Source: Planctomicrobium piriforme (GTDB lineage: Bacteria > Planctomycetota > Planctomycetia > Planctomycetales > Planctomycetaceae). Taken from it: a stretch of DNA of 64,000 nt. The DNA is taken from NCBI GenBank assembly GCA_945860955.1, contig CAMATH010000006.1:1-64000 (forward strand), written 5' to 3'. Positions 8,334-16,842 of this stretch are shown one piece after another; the first letter of the stretch is position 1; each line of letters begins with the position of its first letter. The notes beneath the pieces were generated by a model, which was not told where the DNA came from, did not search any database, and saw only the letters and a list, made by a program, of their open reading frames with translations. The translations under genes were made by a program, and so were the position numbers.

Positions 8334-9187
8334 GGGCGGGGCCTTTCAAAACGTTCGGAAAAGGCGGCGATGTTCCCCAGCACAATCAGGCCGATGATCA
8401 GCAGGTGGGCCCACAACTGCGGAGCCATGCGGCGGACACCGTCCTGCATCTTCGGCTCAGAGTATTTGGGATAAACCTCTCCCAACGCCACCTCATACTC
8501 GGCGGCCCCTTTGATCGCCGCCAGAATCCCCAGCAGTTGCCCCGGAATGTACGGGTACGCCTGCGGAGCCTGCACCGCCGTCGCCCCGACCGCCAACGGG
8601 ATCTTCAAGGGACTCGAGGCGTATTGCACCCATTCTTTCAGTCCGGGAAATCCCGCACTGATGGAAACCAACAGGTCCATGTCCGCCAGGCTGGTGAGGT
8701 CGGCCGTCAGGGGGAGATCGTCGAGTTTTCGATCGCCGTCGTCGGTCGGAAATTCGGTCCGGAAACTGTTGGCAATCGTCTTGATCACCACCTCTTTGCC
8801 CGGCTTGTAACCCAGGTTGACGTAGTCGACTCCGTACTTGAAGCCAAAGTCGGCGAACTCGTCGACAAGGACCTGATTGATCGCCCGCTCAACCAGCGGT
8901 TTTCCGTCGGGCCACAGGGTCATCAGCACCAATTTGTGTCGTTTCAGGCAGCAGTGCCGCATCAGTGCGGTCGCCATGGGAGCCAATTCCCCCTGGGCGC
9001 TGGGGCCGTAATCGAAGGAAATCAACACCAGCGAACCATCGGGCAGCGATTCGATTTTGTCGAACACAGCCATCACCAGCGGCGTTGGTTTTTCGGGAAC
9101 CCGCGCCTGCGTCAGTTGGGGGATGGCGACCGCCAACAGCATGCTCAAAAAGATCCACCGGCGATCGAGACGTCGCAACCAGCCCAT
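8330..9187 (-). CDS. Membrane-anchored extracytoplasmic protein, fourth gene of the uncharacterised operon
   Basis: This 285-aa protein has an N-terminal membrane anchor or uncleaved signal (RRWIFLSMLLAVAIPQL) and a C-terminal membrane helix (PQLWAHLLIIGLIVLGNIAAF). The roughly 220-residue middle domain looks alpha/beta: SLVLISFDYGPSAQGELAPM, KLVLMTLWPDGKP and MDLLVSISAGFPG could be strand-loop-helix units, followed by PLAVGATAVQAPQAYPYIPG. The layout strand, small-residue loop, GQLLGIL is echoed in the C-terminal domain of the second gene's product, but I cannot prove homology. The gene begins 3 nt after the stop of the preceding cistron and its stop overlaps the next start. Function unknown. 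Confidence 0.8.
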   Translation of the reverse strand: MGWLRRLDRRWIFLSMLLAVAIPQLTQARVPEKPTPLVMAVFDKIESLPDGSLVLISFDYGPSAQGELAPMATALMRHCCLKRHKLVLMTLWPDGKPLVERAINQVLVDEFADFGFKYGVDYVNLGYKPGKEVVIKTIANSFRTEFPTDDGDRKLDDLPLTADLTSLADMDLLVSISAGFPGLKEWVQYASSPLKIPLAVGATAVQAPQAYPYIPGQLLGILAAIKGAAEYEVALGEVYPKYSEPKMQDGVRRMAPQLWAHLLIIGLIVLGNIAAFSERFERPRP

Positions 9188-9190
9188 GTT

Positions 9191-9883
9191 TCACCCGTCT
9201 CCCGAACCGAGGTAGGAACGGTTGATTCCCAGCAGCACTTTTAGCGACGTGGCGGCGACCCCCAGGGCGATGCCGATCATGATCGCCCGTTGGCCTGCGG
9301 TGTTGAAGACTCCCATGATGATCGTCGTCAGACCAGGAATCGAAAACGCGGAGTACTCGTCGGGAACCTGCGCCGTCAGCACCGTCCCCGCGTAGGTTCT
9401 CCCCAGCAGCACAACGAACGCGGTCAGCAACAGCAACGTCGCTTCGGCGTTTTTCAATCGGAACGCCCGAAATGCCGCCGACGCGACGTAAAACGCGAGT
9501 AATGCGAACATCGTCGCCACCAGCGGATTGTAGGCGTATTCGAACAGCCACCACTCGGCACTCCCTTCGGCCTGGTAAGAACCCGCCCAGGGATGCTGGG
9601 GGTCTTCAACCGGCACCCCGATCTTCAGCAACCCGACTCCGAGCGTCACCACAAAACTGACGAGAGTGACGGCCGCGTATCCCCAACCCGCTTGGCGGGC
9701 GGAAATCTTTTGCAGGTTTTGCAGGCAGAGGTTGGCCCCTCCCAGAATGAACGCGACGGCGGCCAGCACTTCGAACCACTGCCCGATGGCATCCTGCCAC
9801 GATTGGGCCGCTGGTATGAAGTAGGCGGCGATCACCACACTTCCCGCGACGGCGGCGATGAGCCAGGGAATGGTACTTTTCAT
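9191..9883 (-). CDS. Integral membrane protein, third gene of the uncharacterised operon
   Basis: An unrecognised 230-aa protein that is mostly hydrophobic, with about six predicted helices: TIPWLIAAVAGSVVIAAYF, WFEVLAAVAFILGGANL, WGYAAVTLVSFVVTLGVGL, LVATMFALLAFYVASAAF, EATLLLLTAFVVLLG and RAIMIGIALGVAATSLKV. A soluble loop around residues 85-105 (PVEDPQHPWAGSYQAEG) precedes helix four. It follows the DUF6754-like gene by 6 nt and precedes the next cistron by 3 nt. There is no transport or redox motif that I can name; a structural role in a membrane complex is the simplest reading. Confidence 0.8.
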   Translation of the reverse strand: MKSTIPWLIAAVAGSVVIAAYFIPAAQSWQDAIGQWFEVLAAVAFILGGANLCLQNLQKISARQAGWGYAAVTLVSFVVTLGVGLLKIGVPVEDPQHPWAGSYQAEGSAEWWLFEYAYNPLVATMFALLAFYVASAAFRAFRLKNAEATLLLLTAFVVLLGRTYAGTVLTAQVPDEYSAFSIPGLTTIIMGVFNTAGQRAIMIGIALGVAATSLKVLLGINRSYLGSGDG

Positions 9884-9889
9884 GCGGTC

Positions 9890-11122
9890 TCAGTCCCCCC
9901 CCAGGCATGTGGACATCAGAAACTTCAACCACTCACCCGGGCCGGCCGAGTCGGGTCGCAAGACAACCGCCGTCTTCAGCAGGCACCCCACAACCAGCAC
10001 CGCCGCCGCCAGCACTTTTCCCGCGTCTTGTCCTTTGAGACTCCCGAGTTGTTGCGGCTCGCGCGTGAGATAGGCCGAAGCGGCGAACAGTTCCTCACCG
10101 ATCAGGGTGTAGTCGCAGCCTGCGACGAAAAAGGGCAGTTGCGTTGCTTCGGAGGTTCCCGCGATTTGAATCGCCCCCACCGAATTTCCCGTTTCGGCCA
10201 GAATCAAAGATTCGGCGTAGAATATCCCCGCGTAGAAGCAGGCGGCGGGGCGTTCGCGCACCATGTAACCGGTGATGTGGGCGACAAACGCGAACTGCTC
10301 ATCGGTGACGTAATAGATGTTGTTCGGGTTGTAGGCGTCGGACCGGTCGGCGGCGAGATACGCAGCCGCCACCGCCTCCTGAGCCGCCGTCATCACGAGC
10401 GACCGGGTCGTCGGCACGACAATCTCGGCATCGTAGTCGGCGGCCGTCTCGGCGACATGCGACAGAATCGCCACACCCGCGACAGTCGCGATCTCGTTCA
10501 TGTCTTCAATCCCGGTGATGAATAGGCAGGGACGCCCCATCTCCGTCGCCCGACCAACCGCTTCCCGCATGGCGGTCAAGGCGGCGATCTCGCGGACGTG
10601 CAACGATTTTCCCGCTTTCGTCCGCTCGGTGTAGAAAATCACCAGGCCGCATACGATCACCAGAATGACGGCGAAACTCGTACGACTGCTGTCAAACCAC
10701 TGGCGGATGGCTCGTGTTTCGCCAGAGGTCGCCACGGGAGGGCTGACGGAACCATCGACGGCGATCGCGACCGCCGAATAACGATAGGCGGCCGACGGCC
10801 GGCAGCGTCGGTCGGTGTATTGCGCGACGCCGTAGGGAACTTCGAACGATTCGAGAACGGCGTCATCAGACAGCGGTTCGTCGATCAGTGTTCGATCGAT
10901 GCGGTAAGCGCGAATCCGGCGGGGTTTGAAATCGGGGTGATCATCCCCGGATAAAGTCCACTTCAAATCGATCGCGTTACCGTTGTCACCCGGGTGATCA
11001 GCGGCGACCAGATCGTGCGGGGGGGCCGGCCCCACTCCAGCGGGCTGAGCGACCGCGCGTGCAGTAGTCCAGATCAGGCAGAAGCTGCCAGCGAGGATCC
11101 ACAGGGCGTAACGGCAGGTCAC
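9890..11122 (-). CDS. Signal-peptide protein with FN3-like region, membrane helix and DUF6754-like domain
   Basis: The GTG at 11122 gives a 410-aa protein opening with a good signal peptide (TCRYALWILAGSFCLIW, cleavage after AVA) and has GAAGAG 10 nt upstream. An ATG at 11152 is the alternative and would overlap the previous gene. Residues about 45-160 read like a fibronectin III-type domain (IDLKWTLSGDDHPDF, YRIDRTL, AYRYSAVAIAVDG). A membrane helix follows (SFAVILVIVCGLVIFY). The remaining 230 residues form an alpha/beta domain (GRPCLFITGIEDMNEIATVA, AEIVVPTTRSLVMTAA, FVAHITGYMVRERPAACFYA, GAIQIAGTSEATQLPFFVAG) that I associate with the uncharacterised family DUF6754. Function unknown. It is the second gene of the operon and its most distinctive member. 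Confidence 0.8.
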   Translation of the reverse strand: MTCRYALWILAGSFCLIWTTARAVAQPAGVGPAPPHDLVAADHPGDNGNAIDLKWTLSGDDHPDFKPRRIRAYRIDRTLIDEPLSDDAVLESFEVPYGVAQYTDRRCRPSAAYRYSAVAIAVDGSVSPPVATSGETRAIRQWFDSSRTSFAVILVIVCGLVIFYTERTKAGKSLHVREIAALTAMREAVGRATEMGRPCLFITGIEDMNEIATVAGVAILSHVAETAADYDAEIVVPTTRSLVMTAAQEAVAAAYLAADRSDAYNPNNIYYVTDEQFAFVAHITGYMVRERPAACFYAGIFYAESLILAETGNSVGAIQIAGTSEATQLPFFVAGCDYTLIGEELFAASAYLTREPQQLGSLKGQDAGKVLAAAVLVVGCLLKTAVVLRPDSAGPGEWLKFLMSTCLGGD

Positions 11123-11129
11123 GTGGCGA

Positions 11130-12257
11130 TTACTCTTCGATGAGTTCAACATTCGCCCGGGGAACCAGCACAAGGTCTCCCGCGGCCGTGCGCACTTCCA
11201 ACACCCGAGCCCGGGAACCCGACGCGAGAACGGTCGGTTCGGGGGGGAGTCGGGCGACGGTGCCGATCGTACCAAAGTACGGATCGCGAATGATACGGAC
11301 GAATGCTCCCAGCGACAGAGGCCGACCGACCGGGGGCTCCGACGCGACGTGGCTGGTTTCGCTGGCACTCCAGGGGATGACGATTTCGGGGCGGAGGACG
11401 CCCGCCCGAATCTGAGTCGCGCCGTTACAGGCGGCCTCCGCTCCCGCACGGGAGTTGAGCAGCGTCCAAGTTCGGTCCGCCATCGCGACGTCGCCAAAGC
11501 CTTCGGTAATGATCAGGGTGAGGCCGACCCGTTCGGAACCGGTCGTGGCGACTCCCAGGTCGTACCCCAGGAAATCGCGGAGATCTTGATCATCAATGCC
11601 ACCGGTGATGATTGCCGAGCATCCCAGCGCACGCGCCCGAGCCAGCGCCAGGGCCGTGACTCTCCCGCCACCAACGACAATCGCGCCCGCACAATCGGGG
11701 GACAATTTCGACTCGGTCAATTCTTCGCGCGGGGATGCGCAGACCGACTGAATCGGGCCGTACGCTTCGCCACCGATCCCAAAAATCCCCTGGATGAACG
11801 TCGCCTCGGCTTCCATGACCGCCCCTTCCTGGGGCAGGACTTCGACAACCGTGCCAGCGAGAAACGCGGCGACGCGGACCGGGCGGGAAGGGCCGCGCAG
11901 CATCACCTGGCCGGTCACCCGCGAAATCGCCTCGACCGTGCCGTTCACCGGTGAGAGGCAATGGCGTTTGAACCAACCGAAGATGCCGGCGGATTCCGCG
12001 AGCTTCTCGCCAATGTTGACCGACGTTCCGACCGGATGCCGGGCCATAACCCGGGCCACTTCGTCTCCCGAAATGCCGAGCAGATGCGCCACATTGACGG
12101 GAGTGATCACCCCGGGGAGATCGGTCTGGGCGACGGCGGACTGAGCCGCGACTGTGTCCCCCACCTGCACCAGGACCGTCCCGGCGATCGGGAGTGCCCG
12201 TCGGCAACGATGCCGGCAGCGGTGCAGAACCTTGAGTCCAGGGGCGTACGCGTTCAT
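11130..12257 (-). CDS. Barrel-sandwich/KOW-like soluble protein, first gene of the uncharacterised operon
   Basis: The ATG at 12257 (MNAYAPGLKVLHRCRHRCRR) gives 375 aa. An upstream in-frame start at 12317 adds a segment that does not look coding. The N-terminal part has the rhythm of a biotinyl/RnfC-type barrel-sandwich (LPIAGTVLVQVGDTVAAQ and LSPVNGTVEAISRVTGQVMLRG). A central alpha/beta part contains GAIVVGGGRVTALALARA, GCSAIITGGIDDQDL and TLIITEGFGD. The C-terminal 60 residues (FVRIIRDPYFGTIGTVARLP, LASGSRARVLEVRTAAGDLV) resemble a KOW/SH3-like barrel. There are no transmembrane helices, so it is probably cytoplasmic and may dock on the membrane proteins encoded downstream. Leading gene of the 12257-7443 operon. 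Function unknown. Confidence 0.75.
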   Translation of the reverse strand: MNAYAPGLKVLHRCRHRCRRALPIAGTVLVQVGDTVAAQSAVAQTDLPGVITPVNVAHLLGISGDEVARVMARHPVGTSVNIGEKLAESAGIFGWFKRHCLSPVNGTVEAISRVTGQVMLRGPSRPVRVAAFLAGTVVEVLPQEGAVMEAEATFIQGIFGIGGEAYGPIQSVCASPREELTESKLSPDCAGAIVVGGGRVTALALARARALGCSAIITGGIDDQDLRDFLGYDLGVATTGSERVGLTLIITEGFGDVAMADRTWTLLNSRAGAEAACNGATQIRAGVLRPEIVIPWSASETSHVASEPPVGRPLSLGAFVRIIRDPYFGTIGTVARLPPEPTVLASGSRARVLEVRTAAGDLVLVPRANVELIEE

Positions 12258-12392
12258 GGTGTCTATATACCCCCGGCGATTGATAGTGACAAACGACACC
12301 GGCGAGAGAATCCGCACTCGCTCTGAAATTCCCCGAACGGCCGACTGTCGCTGACCGTTGGGGCGCGGTAAAATGAAGAAAGTGCTTCACAG

Positions 12393-15146
12393 ATGTTCTC
12401 GCCTGTCGGACTTGGGGGATTCGTTCCCGAGTCGTCGCGAGTTCCCCGCCTCCGATCGGATTTCGGGACACGAGCCGTGCCAAGCCGCACATTCCCAACA
12501 GGTTTTGGGTGTTTTTCCGGGTCGGTCACTGATCGGCAGACGGTTTTTCCTGGGCAGGATCAACGGTGCCAATCCAGGGCACTGCATGGTGTTGCGGTGA
12601 TTCTGGCGGTCCTACTGGGAGCGATTCTGGGAGGCCCCGGAGTTCTCGCCGCCGCCGACCTGCGACCACTCGAAAAGCTGTTTAAAGCGGGGCGCTATGC
12701 CGAATGCGCGGAACAGACGGCGGCCGCGATAGCCGACAAGGAACCGAGTGAGCGCTGCCGGATTTTGCAGATTCGGACTGAGCTGGAATTAGGCCGGTAT
12801 GCCGAGGCGGCCAAGTCGCTGGCGGCGGCGCAGCAGGTGTTCCCACAGAGCATTGAACTCCGCTGGCTGGGACGGGATGTCTGGCGATTCAACAATCAAC
12901 CCGATCGGGTCGGCCAACTCGAAGATGAGATGGTGCTGCTCTTGCGTCAGGCCGCCTGGCGATACAGCGACCCGTCCAGTCGGATCGTGTTGGGAAAACT
13001 GCTGCTGACACAGGGATTGGAACCGAAGCGAATCCTGGAGGGGACGTACAACGTCGTCAAAAAACAGCAACCCGAATTCGCCGGTGCCTGGCTGGCGGCG
13101 GGGGATCTGGCGCTCGACAAGACCGACTACGCGCTGGCCGCCGAGAATTTTGACCGGGCGACAAAACTCGACACGACCGATCCGGACGCCCTTTACGGAC
13201 TGGCCCGGGCTTTCGCCCCCAGCGAATCTGAAAAAGCGGATGAGGCGCTGAAACAGGCGCTCGAACTCAATCCCAACCACGTTCCCAGCCTGTTGATGCT
13301 GGCCGAGAGCGAAATCGATTCGGAACATTACGTGGAAGCGGAGAAGCTGCTCGATCTTGTCGAGTCGGTCAACCCGCACCAGCCACGGTCGCTCGCCTAT
13401 CGCGCGGTGCTGGCTCATTTGCGAAATCAGCCCGAGCGAGAGAGTGCGTTCCGCGCGGCCGCTTTGCAATTCTGGAAATCGAACCCGGAAGTGGATTTTG
13501 TTCTGGGTAAGAAACTGTCGCAGAAATACCGATTCGCCGAGGGGGCGGCAGCACAACGCCGGGCTCTGGAGTTTGATTCCAAATACCTGCCCGCCCAAAC
13601 ACAACTTTCCCAGGATCTGTTGCGGTTGGGGCAGGAAGACGAAGGGTGGAAACTGGCCGACGCCGTTTACAAGGCCGACGGGTACAATATCTTCGCGCAC
13701 AATCTGGTGACGCTTCAGGAGACGATCGCGAAGTTTCGCACGTTGGAGGCGGACGGCATCACCTTGCGGATGGATGCCCGGGAAGCCGGAATTTACGGGT
13801 CACGGGTGCTTTCGCTGTTGAAGCGAGCCAAGGCGAAACTCGGAGCGAAATATCAGGTCCAACTCCCCGCTCCCATCGTGGTCGAGATGTTCCCCCGGCA
13901 ACAGGACTTTGCCATCCGCACGTTTGGAATGCCAGGAGGAGATGGTTTTCTGGGAGTCTGTTTCGGGACAGTCATCACCGCGAACAGCCCGGCGTCTCAA
14001 GCCGATCATCCCACCTGCTGGGAGGCGACGTTGTGGCATGAGTTCTGTCACGTCGTCACCTTGAACAAAACCCGCAACCGCATGCCGCGCTGGTTGAGCG
14101 AGGGGATTTCGGTCTACGAAGAGCGGCTGGCCAGTCCCGCTTGGGGACAGTCGATCAATCCCCGTTACCGAAAGATGCTCCTGGGAGACGACCTGACTCC
14201 TGTCTCGCGACTGAGTGGAGCGTTCCTGCGTCCAAAAACGCCGTTGCATTTGCAATTCGCATACTACGAAGCGTCGCTGGTCGTGGAGTACCTGGTGGCG
14301 ACGCATGGCTTCGACGCGCTGCTCAAGGTTCTCGATGATCTGGGGGCGGGGGTCGAGATTCACGAGGCACTGGGCCGGCAATCGGGATCGGCCGAGGAGC
14401 TCGATCACGCGTTCGCCGACTATGCACGGAAAGTCGCCGAATCGCTCGCTCCCGACGCCGACTGGACAGAACCCGAAGTGCCCCTGAAGGCGGAACTCTC
14501 ACTCCTATCCGACTGGGTGCGCGAACATCCACAGAATTACCTGGGACTGCTTCGACTGGCGAAACAGCTCGTCGCCGATAAGCAGTGGGAGCAGGCGAAA
14601 GAGCCGCTCGAAGCGATGCGGCGGCTCTATCCCGACGATCCCGGGGAAGAGAGTCTGTACGGACTCCTGGCGCGCGTCCATCGCGCGTTGAACGATCCGC
14701 AGGCTGAGCGGGCCGCATTGGCGAAACTGGTGGCATTGTCGCCCAATCAAGTGGCGGCACTGGACCGTCTTTCGGAACTGGCGACGACCGCCGAGGATTG
14801 GGGGGAGGTGCGGGTCCAGTTATTGCGGTGGCTGGCGGTCAATCCCTTGCAGCCCGCTCCGTATCGCCGGGCCATTCTGGCGGCGGAAAGGTTGGGCGAC
14901 GATGTGTTGGCGGCCGAGAGTCTCGAAGCGCTGCTGCAACTTGATCCACTCGATCCCTCGGATTTGCGCGTGCGGTTGGGGCGGGTTCGATTACGCTCCG
15001 GGGATTGGGAATCGGCCCGCCGCGAGGCACTTCTGGCGCTCGAACGGACTCCCCGGTTTCGAGCGGCTCACAAATTGCTGCTGGATGTGATGTCGGGGCG
15101 AGATCAACGACCCGACCCACCCCCCCTAGCCGAGGGATCGCCATGA
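12393..15146 (+). CDS. TPR protein with gluzincin-type (peptidase MA-like) metalloprotease domain
   Basis: The frame gives 917 aa from the ATG at 12393. The first ~65 residues are Arg/Ser-rich and precede a signal-like segment (VAVILAVLLGAILGG), so an internal start, for example GTG near 12596, is possible. After it come TPR-like helices (FKAGRYAECAEQ, LELGRYAEAAKSL, LDLVESVNPHQP). A zinc-protease domain follows: H549-E-F-C-H553 within LWHEFCHVVTLN, and the third ligand Glu at E570 in RWLSEGISVYEE, the gluzincin arrangement. A second TPR block fills the C-terminal 250 residues. It should be an extracytoplasmic protease or a scaffold derived from one. Its stop overlaps the DUF4159 start in ATGA, so the two are co-expressed. 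Confidence 0.85.
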   Translation: MFSPVGLGGFVPESSRVPRLRSDFGTRAVPSRTFPTGFGCFSGSVTDRQTVFPGQDQRCQSRALHGVAVILAVLLGAILGGPGVLAAADLRPLEKLFKAGRYAECAEQTAAAIADKEPSERCRILQIRTELELGRYAEAAKSLAAAQQVFPQSIELRWLGRDVWRFNNQPDRVGQLEDEMVLLLRQAAWRYSDPSSRIVLGKLLLTQGLEPKRILEGTYNVVKKQQPEFAGAWLAAGDLALDKTDYALAAENFDRATKLDTTDPDALYGLARAFAPSESEKADEALKQALELNPNHVPSLLMLAESEIDSEHYVEAEKLLDLVESVNPHQPRSLAYRAVLAHLRNQPERESAFRAAALQFWKSNPEVDFVLGKKLSQKYRFAEGAAAQRRALEFDSKYLPAQTQLSQDLLRLGQEDEGWKLADAVYKADGYNIFAHNLVTLQETIAKFRTLEADGITLRMDAREAGIYGSRVLSLLKRAKAKLGAKYQVQLPAPIVVEMFPRQQDFAIRTFGMPGGDGFLGVCFGTVITANSPASQADHPTCWEATLWHEFCHVVTLNKTRNRMPRWLSEGISVYEERLASPAWGQSINPRYRKMLLGDDLTPVSRLSGAFLRPKTPLHLQFAYYEASLVVEYLVATHGFDALLKVLDDLGAGVEIHEALGRQSGSAEELDHAFADYARKVAESLAPDADWTEPEVPLKAELSLLSDWVREHPQNYLGLLRLAKQLVADKQWEQAKEPLEAMRRLYPDDPGEESLYGLLARVHRALNDPQAERAALAKLVALSPNQVAALDRLSELATTAEDWGEVRVQLLRWLAVNPLQPAPYRRAILAAERLGDDVLAAESLEALLQLDPLDPSDLRVRLGRVRLRSGDWESARREALLALERTPRFRAAHKLLLDVMSGRDQRPDPPPLAEGSP

Positions 15147-15967
15147 ATCGAACCTGGATCGTTCGCGGGGTCATTCTCCTGGTCTTGCTGGGATGTGCCG
15201 GCGGCGCGATCGCCCAATGGGGACGGAGAGGTCGGCGCGATATCCGGCCGGAAACCGCCGACCGGAAAGGCCTCCCCGTTTGGGAGAACAACTCCCAATT
15301 CACCGCCGACCTGTTCACGTTCGTTCGTGTCCGGTATTCGTCGTATGGTGGACGGGGCTGGCAGAAATGGGCGACCGACTGGCCGGATAGCGATTTGAAC
15401 TTCTCCTTTCGCCTCCAGCAGCTCACCGCACTCAAAGTCGACCCGCAAGGCAAAATTCTCGAACTGACCGACGAGGCGATTTTCGATTTTCCGTTCCTTT
15501 ACCTGATTGAACCGGGACAACTGTTCTTCAGCGACGAAGAAGTTGTGGCGTTGCGCCGTTATCTGACGAACGGCGGCTTTCTCATGGTCGATGATTTCTG
15601 GGGGGAAGAGGAATGGGAAAACTTCCGCCGCGAGATCAAACGGGTTTTTCCCAACCAGGAACCGCAGGAACTCCCGCTGGAACACGAGATCTTTCACTGC
15701 GTTTACGACCTGAAGAGCAAGCCGATGATTCCCAGCATTCACGCCTGGGAAGCGGGACATGCCACGGAGAGATGGGACGCCCGCGAAGCGCATTTCAAAG
15801 CGCTGTTCGACGACAAACAGCGGATGGTGGTGCTGATCTGCCACAACACCGACATGGGAGATGGCTGGGAACAGGAAGGGGTGAATCCAAACTACTTCCG
15901 GGATTACTCCGAGAAGTGGGCCTATCCCTTGGGGATTAACATCGTGACCTACGCCATGACGCATTAA
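15143..15967 (+). CDS. DUF4159 domain protein with signal peptide
   Basis: The 274-aa protein begins at the ATG overlapping the previous stop by 4 nt. It opens with a signal peptide (NRTWIVRGVILLVLLGCAGG, cleavage after AIA). The rest matches my memory of DUF4159: FTFVRVRYSSYGG, then FLYLIEPGQLFFSDEEVVAL, the GGFLMVDDFWGEEEW core, RREIKRVFPNQEPQELPLEH, and a C-terminal HNTDMGDGWEQEG...SEKWAYPLGINIV. The fold is thought to be glutamine-amidotransferase-like but no biochemical role is established. In many planctomycetes this family lies directly before moxR; here two Uma2 sequences lie between them. Confidence 0.88.
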   Translation: MNRTWIVRGVILLVLLGCAGGAIAQWGRRGRRDIRPETADRKGLPVWENNSQFTADLFTFVRVRYSSYGGRGWQKWATDWPDSDLNFSFRLQQLTALKVDPQGKILELTDEAIFDFPFLYLIEPGQLFFSDEEVVALRRYLTNGGFLMVDDFWGEEEWENFRREIKRVFPNQEPQELPLEHEIFHCVYDLKSKPMIPSIHAWEAGHATERWDAREAHFKALFDDKQRMVVLICHNTDMGDGWEQEGVNPNYFRDYSEKWAYPLGINIVTYAMTH

Positions 15968-16032
15968 ACGAATCTCGAGTTTCAGCACTACCACGTTCCC
16001 CAGTTTCCCCTCCACTTCCACCTGTGACAATC

Positions 16033-16170
16033 ATGTTGCTGCCCAGAACCGCACAGAAGATCACGGTCGCGGAGTATCACGAGCTGATCGACCGGGGAGT
16101 TCTCACAGAGAATGACCGGTGTGAGCTGATTCGCGGGGAGCTGGTTGAAAAAAAGACGATTGGAGATTGA
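16033..16170 (+). pseudogene. Truncated Uma2-family N-terminal fragment
   Basis: A 45-codon frame (LLPRTAQKITVAEYHELIDR and then GVLTENDRCELIRGELVEKK) closely parallels residues 1-45 of the intact Uma2 gene starting 200 nt downstream, ending in TGA just after the KKTIG motif. The catalytic core of the Uma2 fold is absent, so this is a decayed duplicate. Confidence 0.75.
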
Positions 16171-16231
16171 AGTCTCCGAAATCTTCCCGATTCCCAACGT
16201 TAACGAAGACGACTGAATTGCGAATTGCCGC

Positions 16232-16804
16232 ATGCTGCTGCCGCGAACCAAACAAAAACTTTCGGTCGAAGAGTACGAAGCGCTGATTGACAGCGGCGTG
16301 CTGACGGAGAACGACCGGGTCGAGCTGATTGACGGGGAGATAGTCGACAAAATGACGATTGGCAAAGCGCACGCTTCGTGCGTCGCCAGACTCCATCGGA
16401 TTTTTGTCCAGAGACTTGGAGCGCAGAAACTGGTGTTTTCGCAAAGCCCCGTGGAGTTGTCAGGCAGCCTCCCCGAGCCGGATCTCCTCGTGTTGAGAAA
16501 CGACCCCGGCGAGTATGCGACCGCACGCCCGCAACCGGAAGACGTATTGCTGTTGATTGAGGTCGCCGACACGTCGCTGGAGTTTGATCGTGACGAGAAG
16601 TTGTCCTTGTACGCCGCCGATGGGATCCGCGAATACTGGATTGTGAACCTGCGAGACAACCAGCTTGAGGTCTTTTGGGATCCCGATCGAAAAGTCGGAC
16701 GCTACCGCAATTCCTGTGTGATGCGTCCGTGCGACCGGGTCGTGCCCACATGTCTACCCGAATTGGAATGGGATGTGGCGGAAATGTTTCTCGTTCGCAA
16801 CTAA
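16232..16804 (+). CDS. Uma2 family (DUF820) putative endonuclease
   Basis: This 190-aa protein has the standard Uma2 layout: YEALIDSGVLTENDRVELID, GEIVDKMTIGKAHASCVARL, SLPEPDLLVLR (Pro-Asp of the nuclease-like core), and VLLLIEVADTSLEFDRDEKL followed by YAADGIREYWIVNLRDNQLE, a restriction-endonuclease-like D/E-x-K pattern. Length is normal. These proteins are very numerous in cyanobacteria and planctomycetes and have no proven role. The gene lies inside what is otherwise a conserved block, between DUF4159 and moxR, beside a broken copy of itself, suggesting local duplication or recent insertion. Confidence 0.85.
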   Translation: MLLPRTKQKLSVEEYEALIDSGVLTENDRVELIDGEIVDKMTIGKAHASCVARLHRIFVQRLGAQKLVFSQSPVELSGSLPEPDLLVLRNDPGEYATARPQPEDVLLLIEVADTSLEFDRDEKLSLYAADGIREYWIVNLRDNQLEVFWDPDRKVGRYRNSCVMRPCDRVVPTCLPELEWDVAEMFLVRN

Positions 16805-16842
16805 GATACACCCGTCAAACGTCACCCCAGCCAGGAGTTCGC

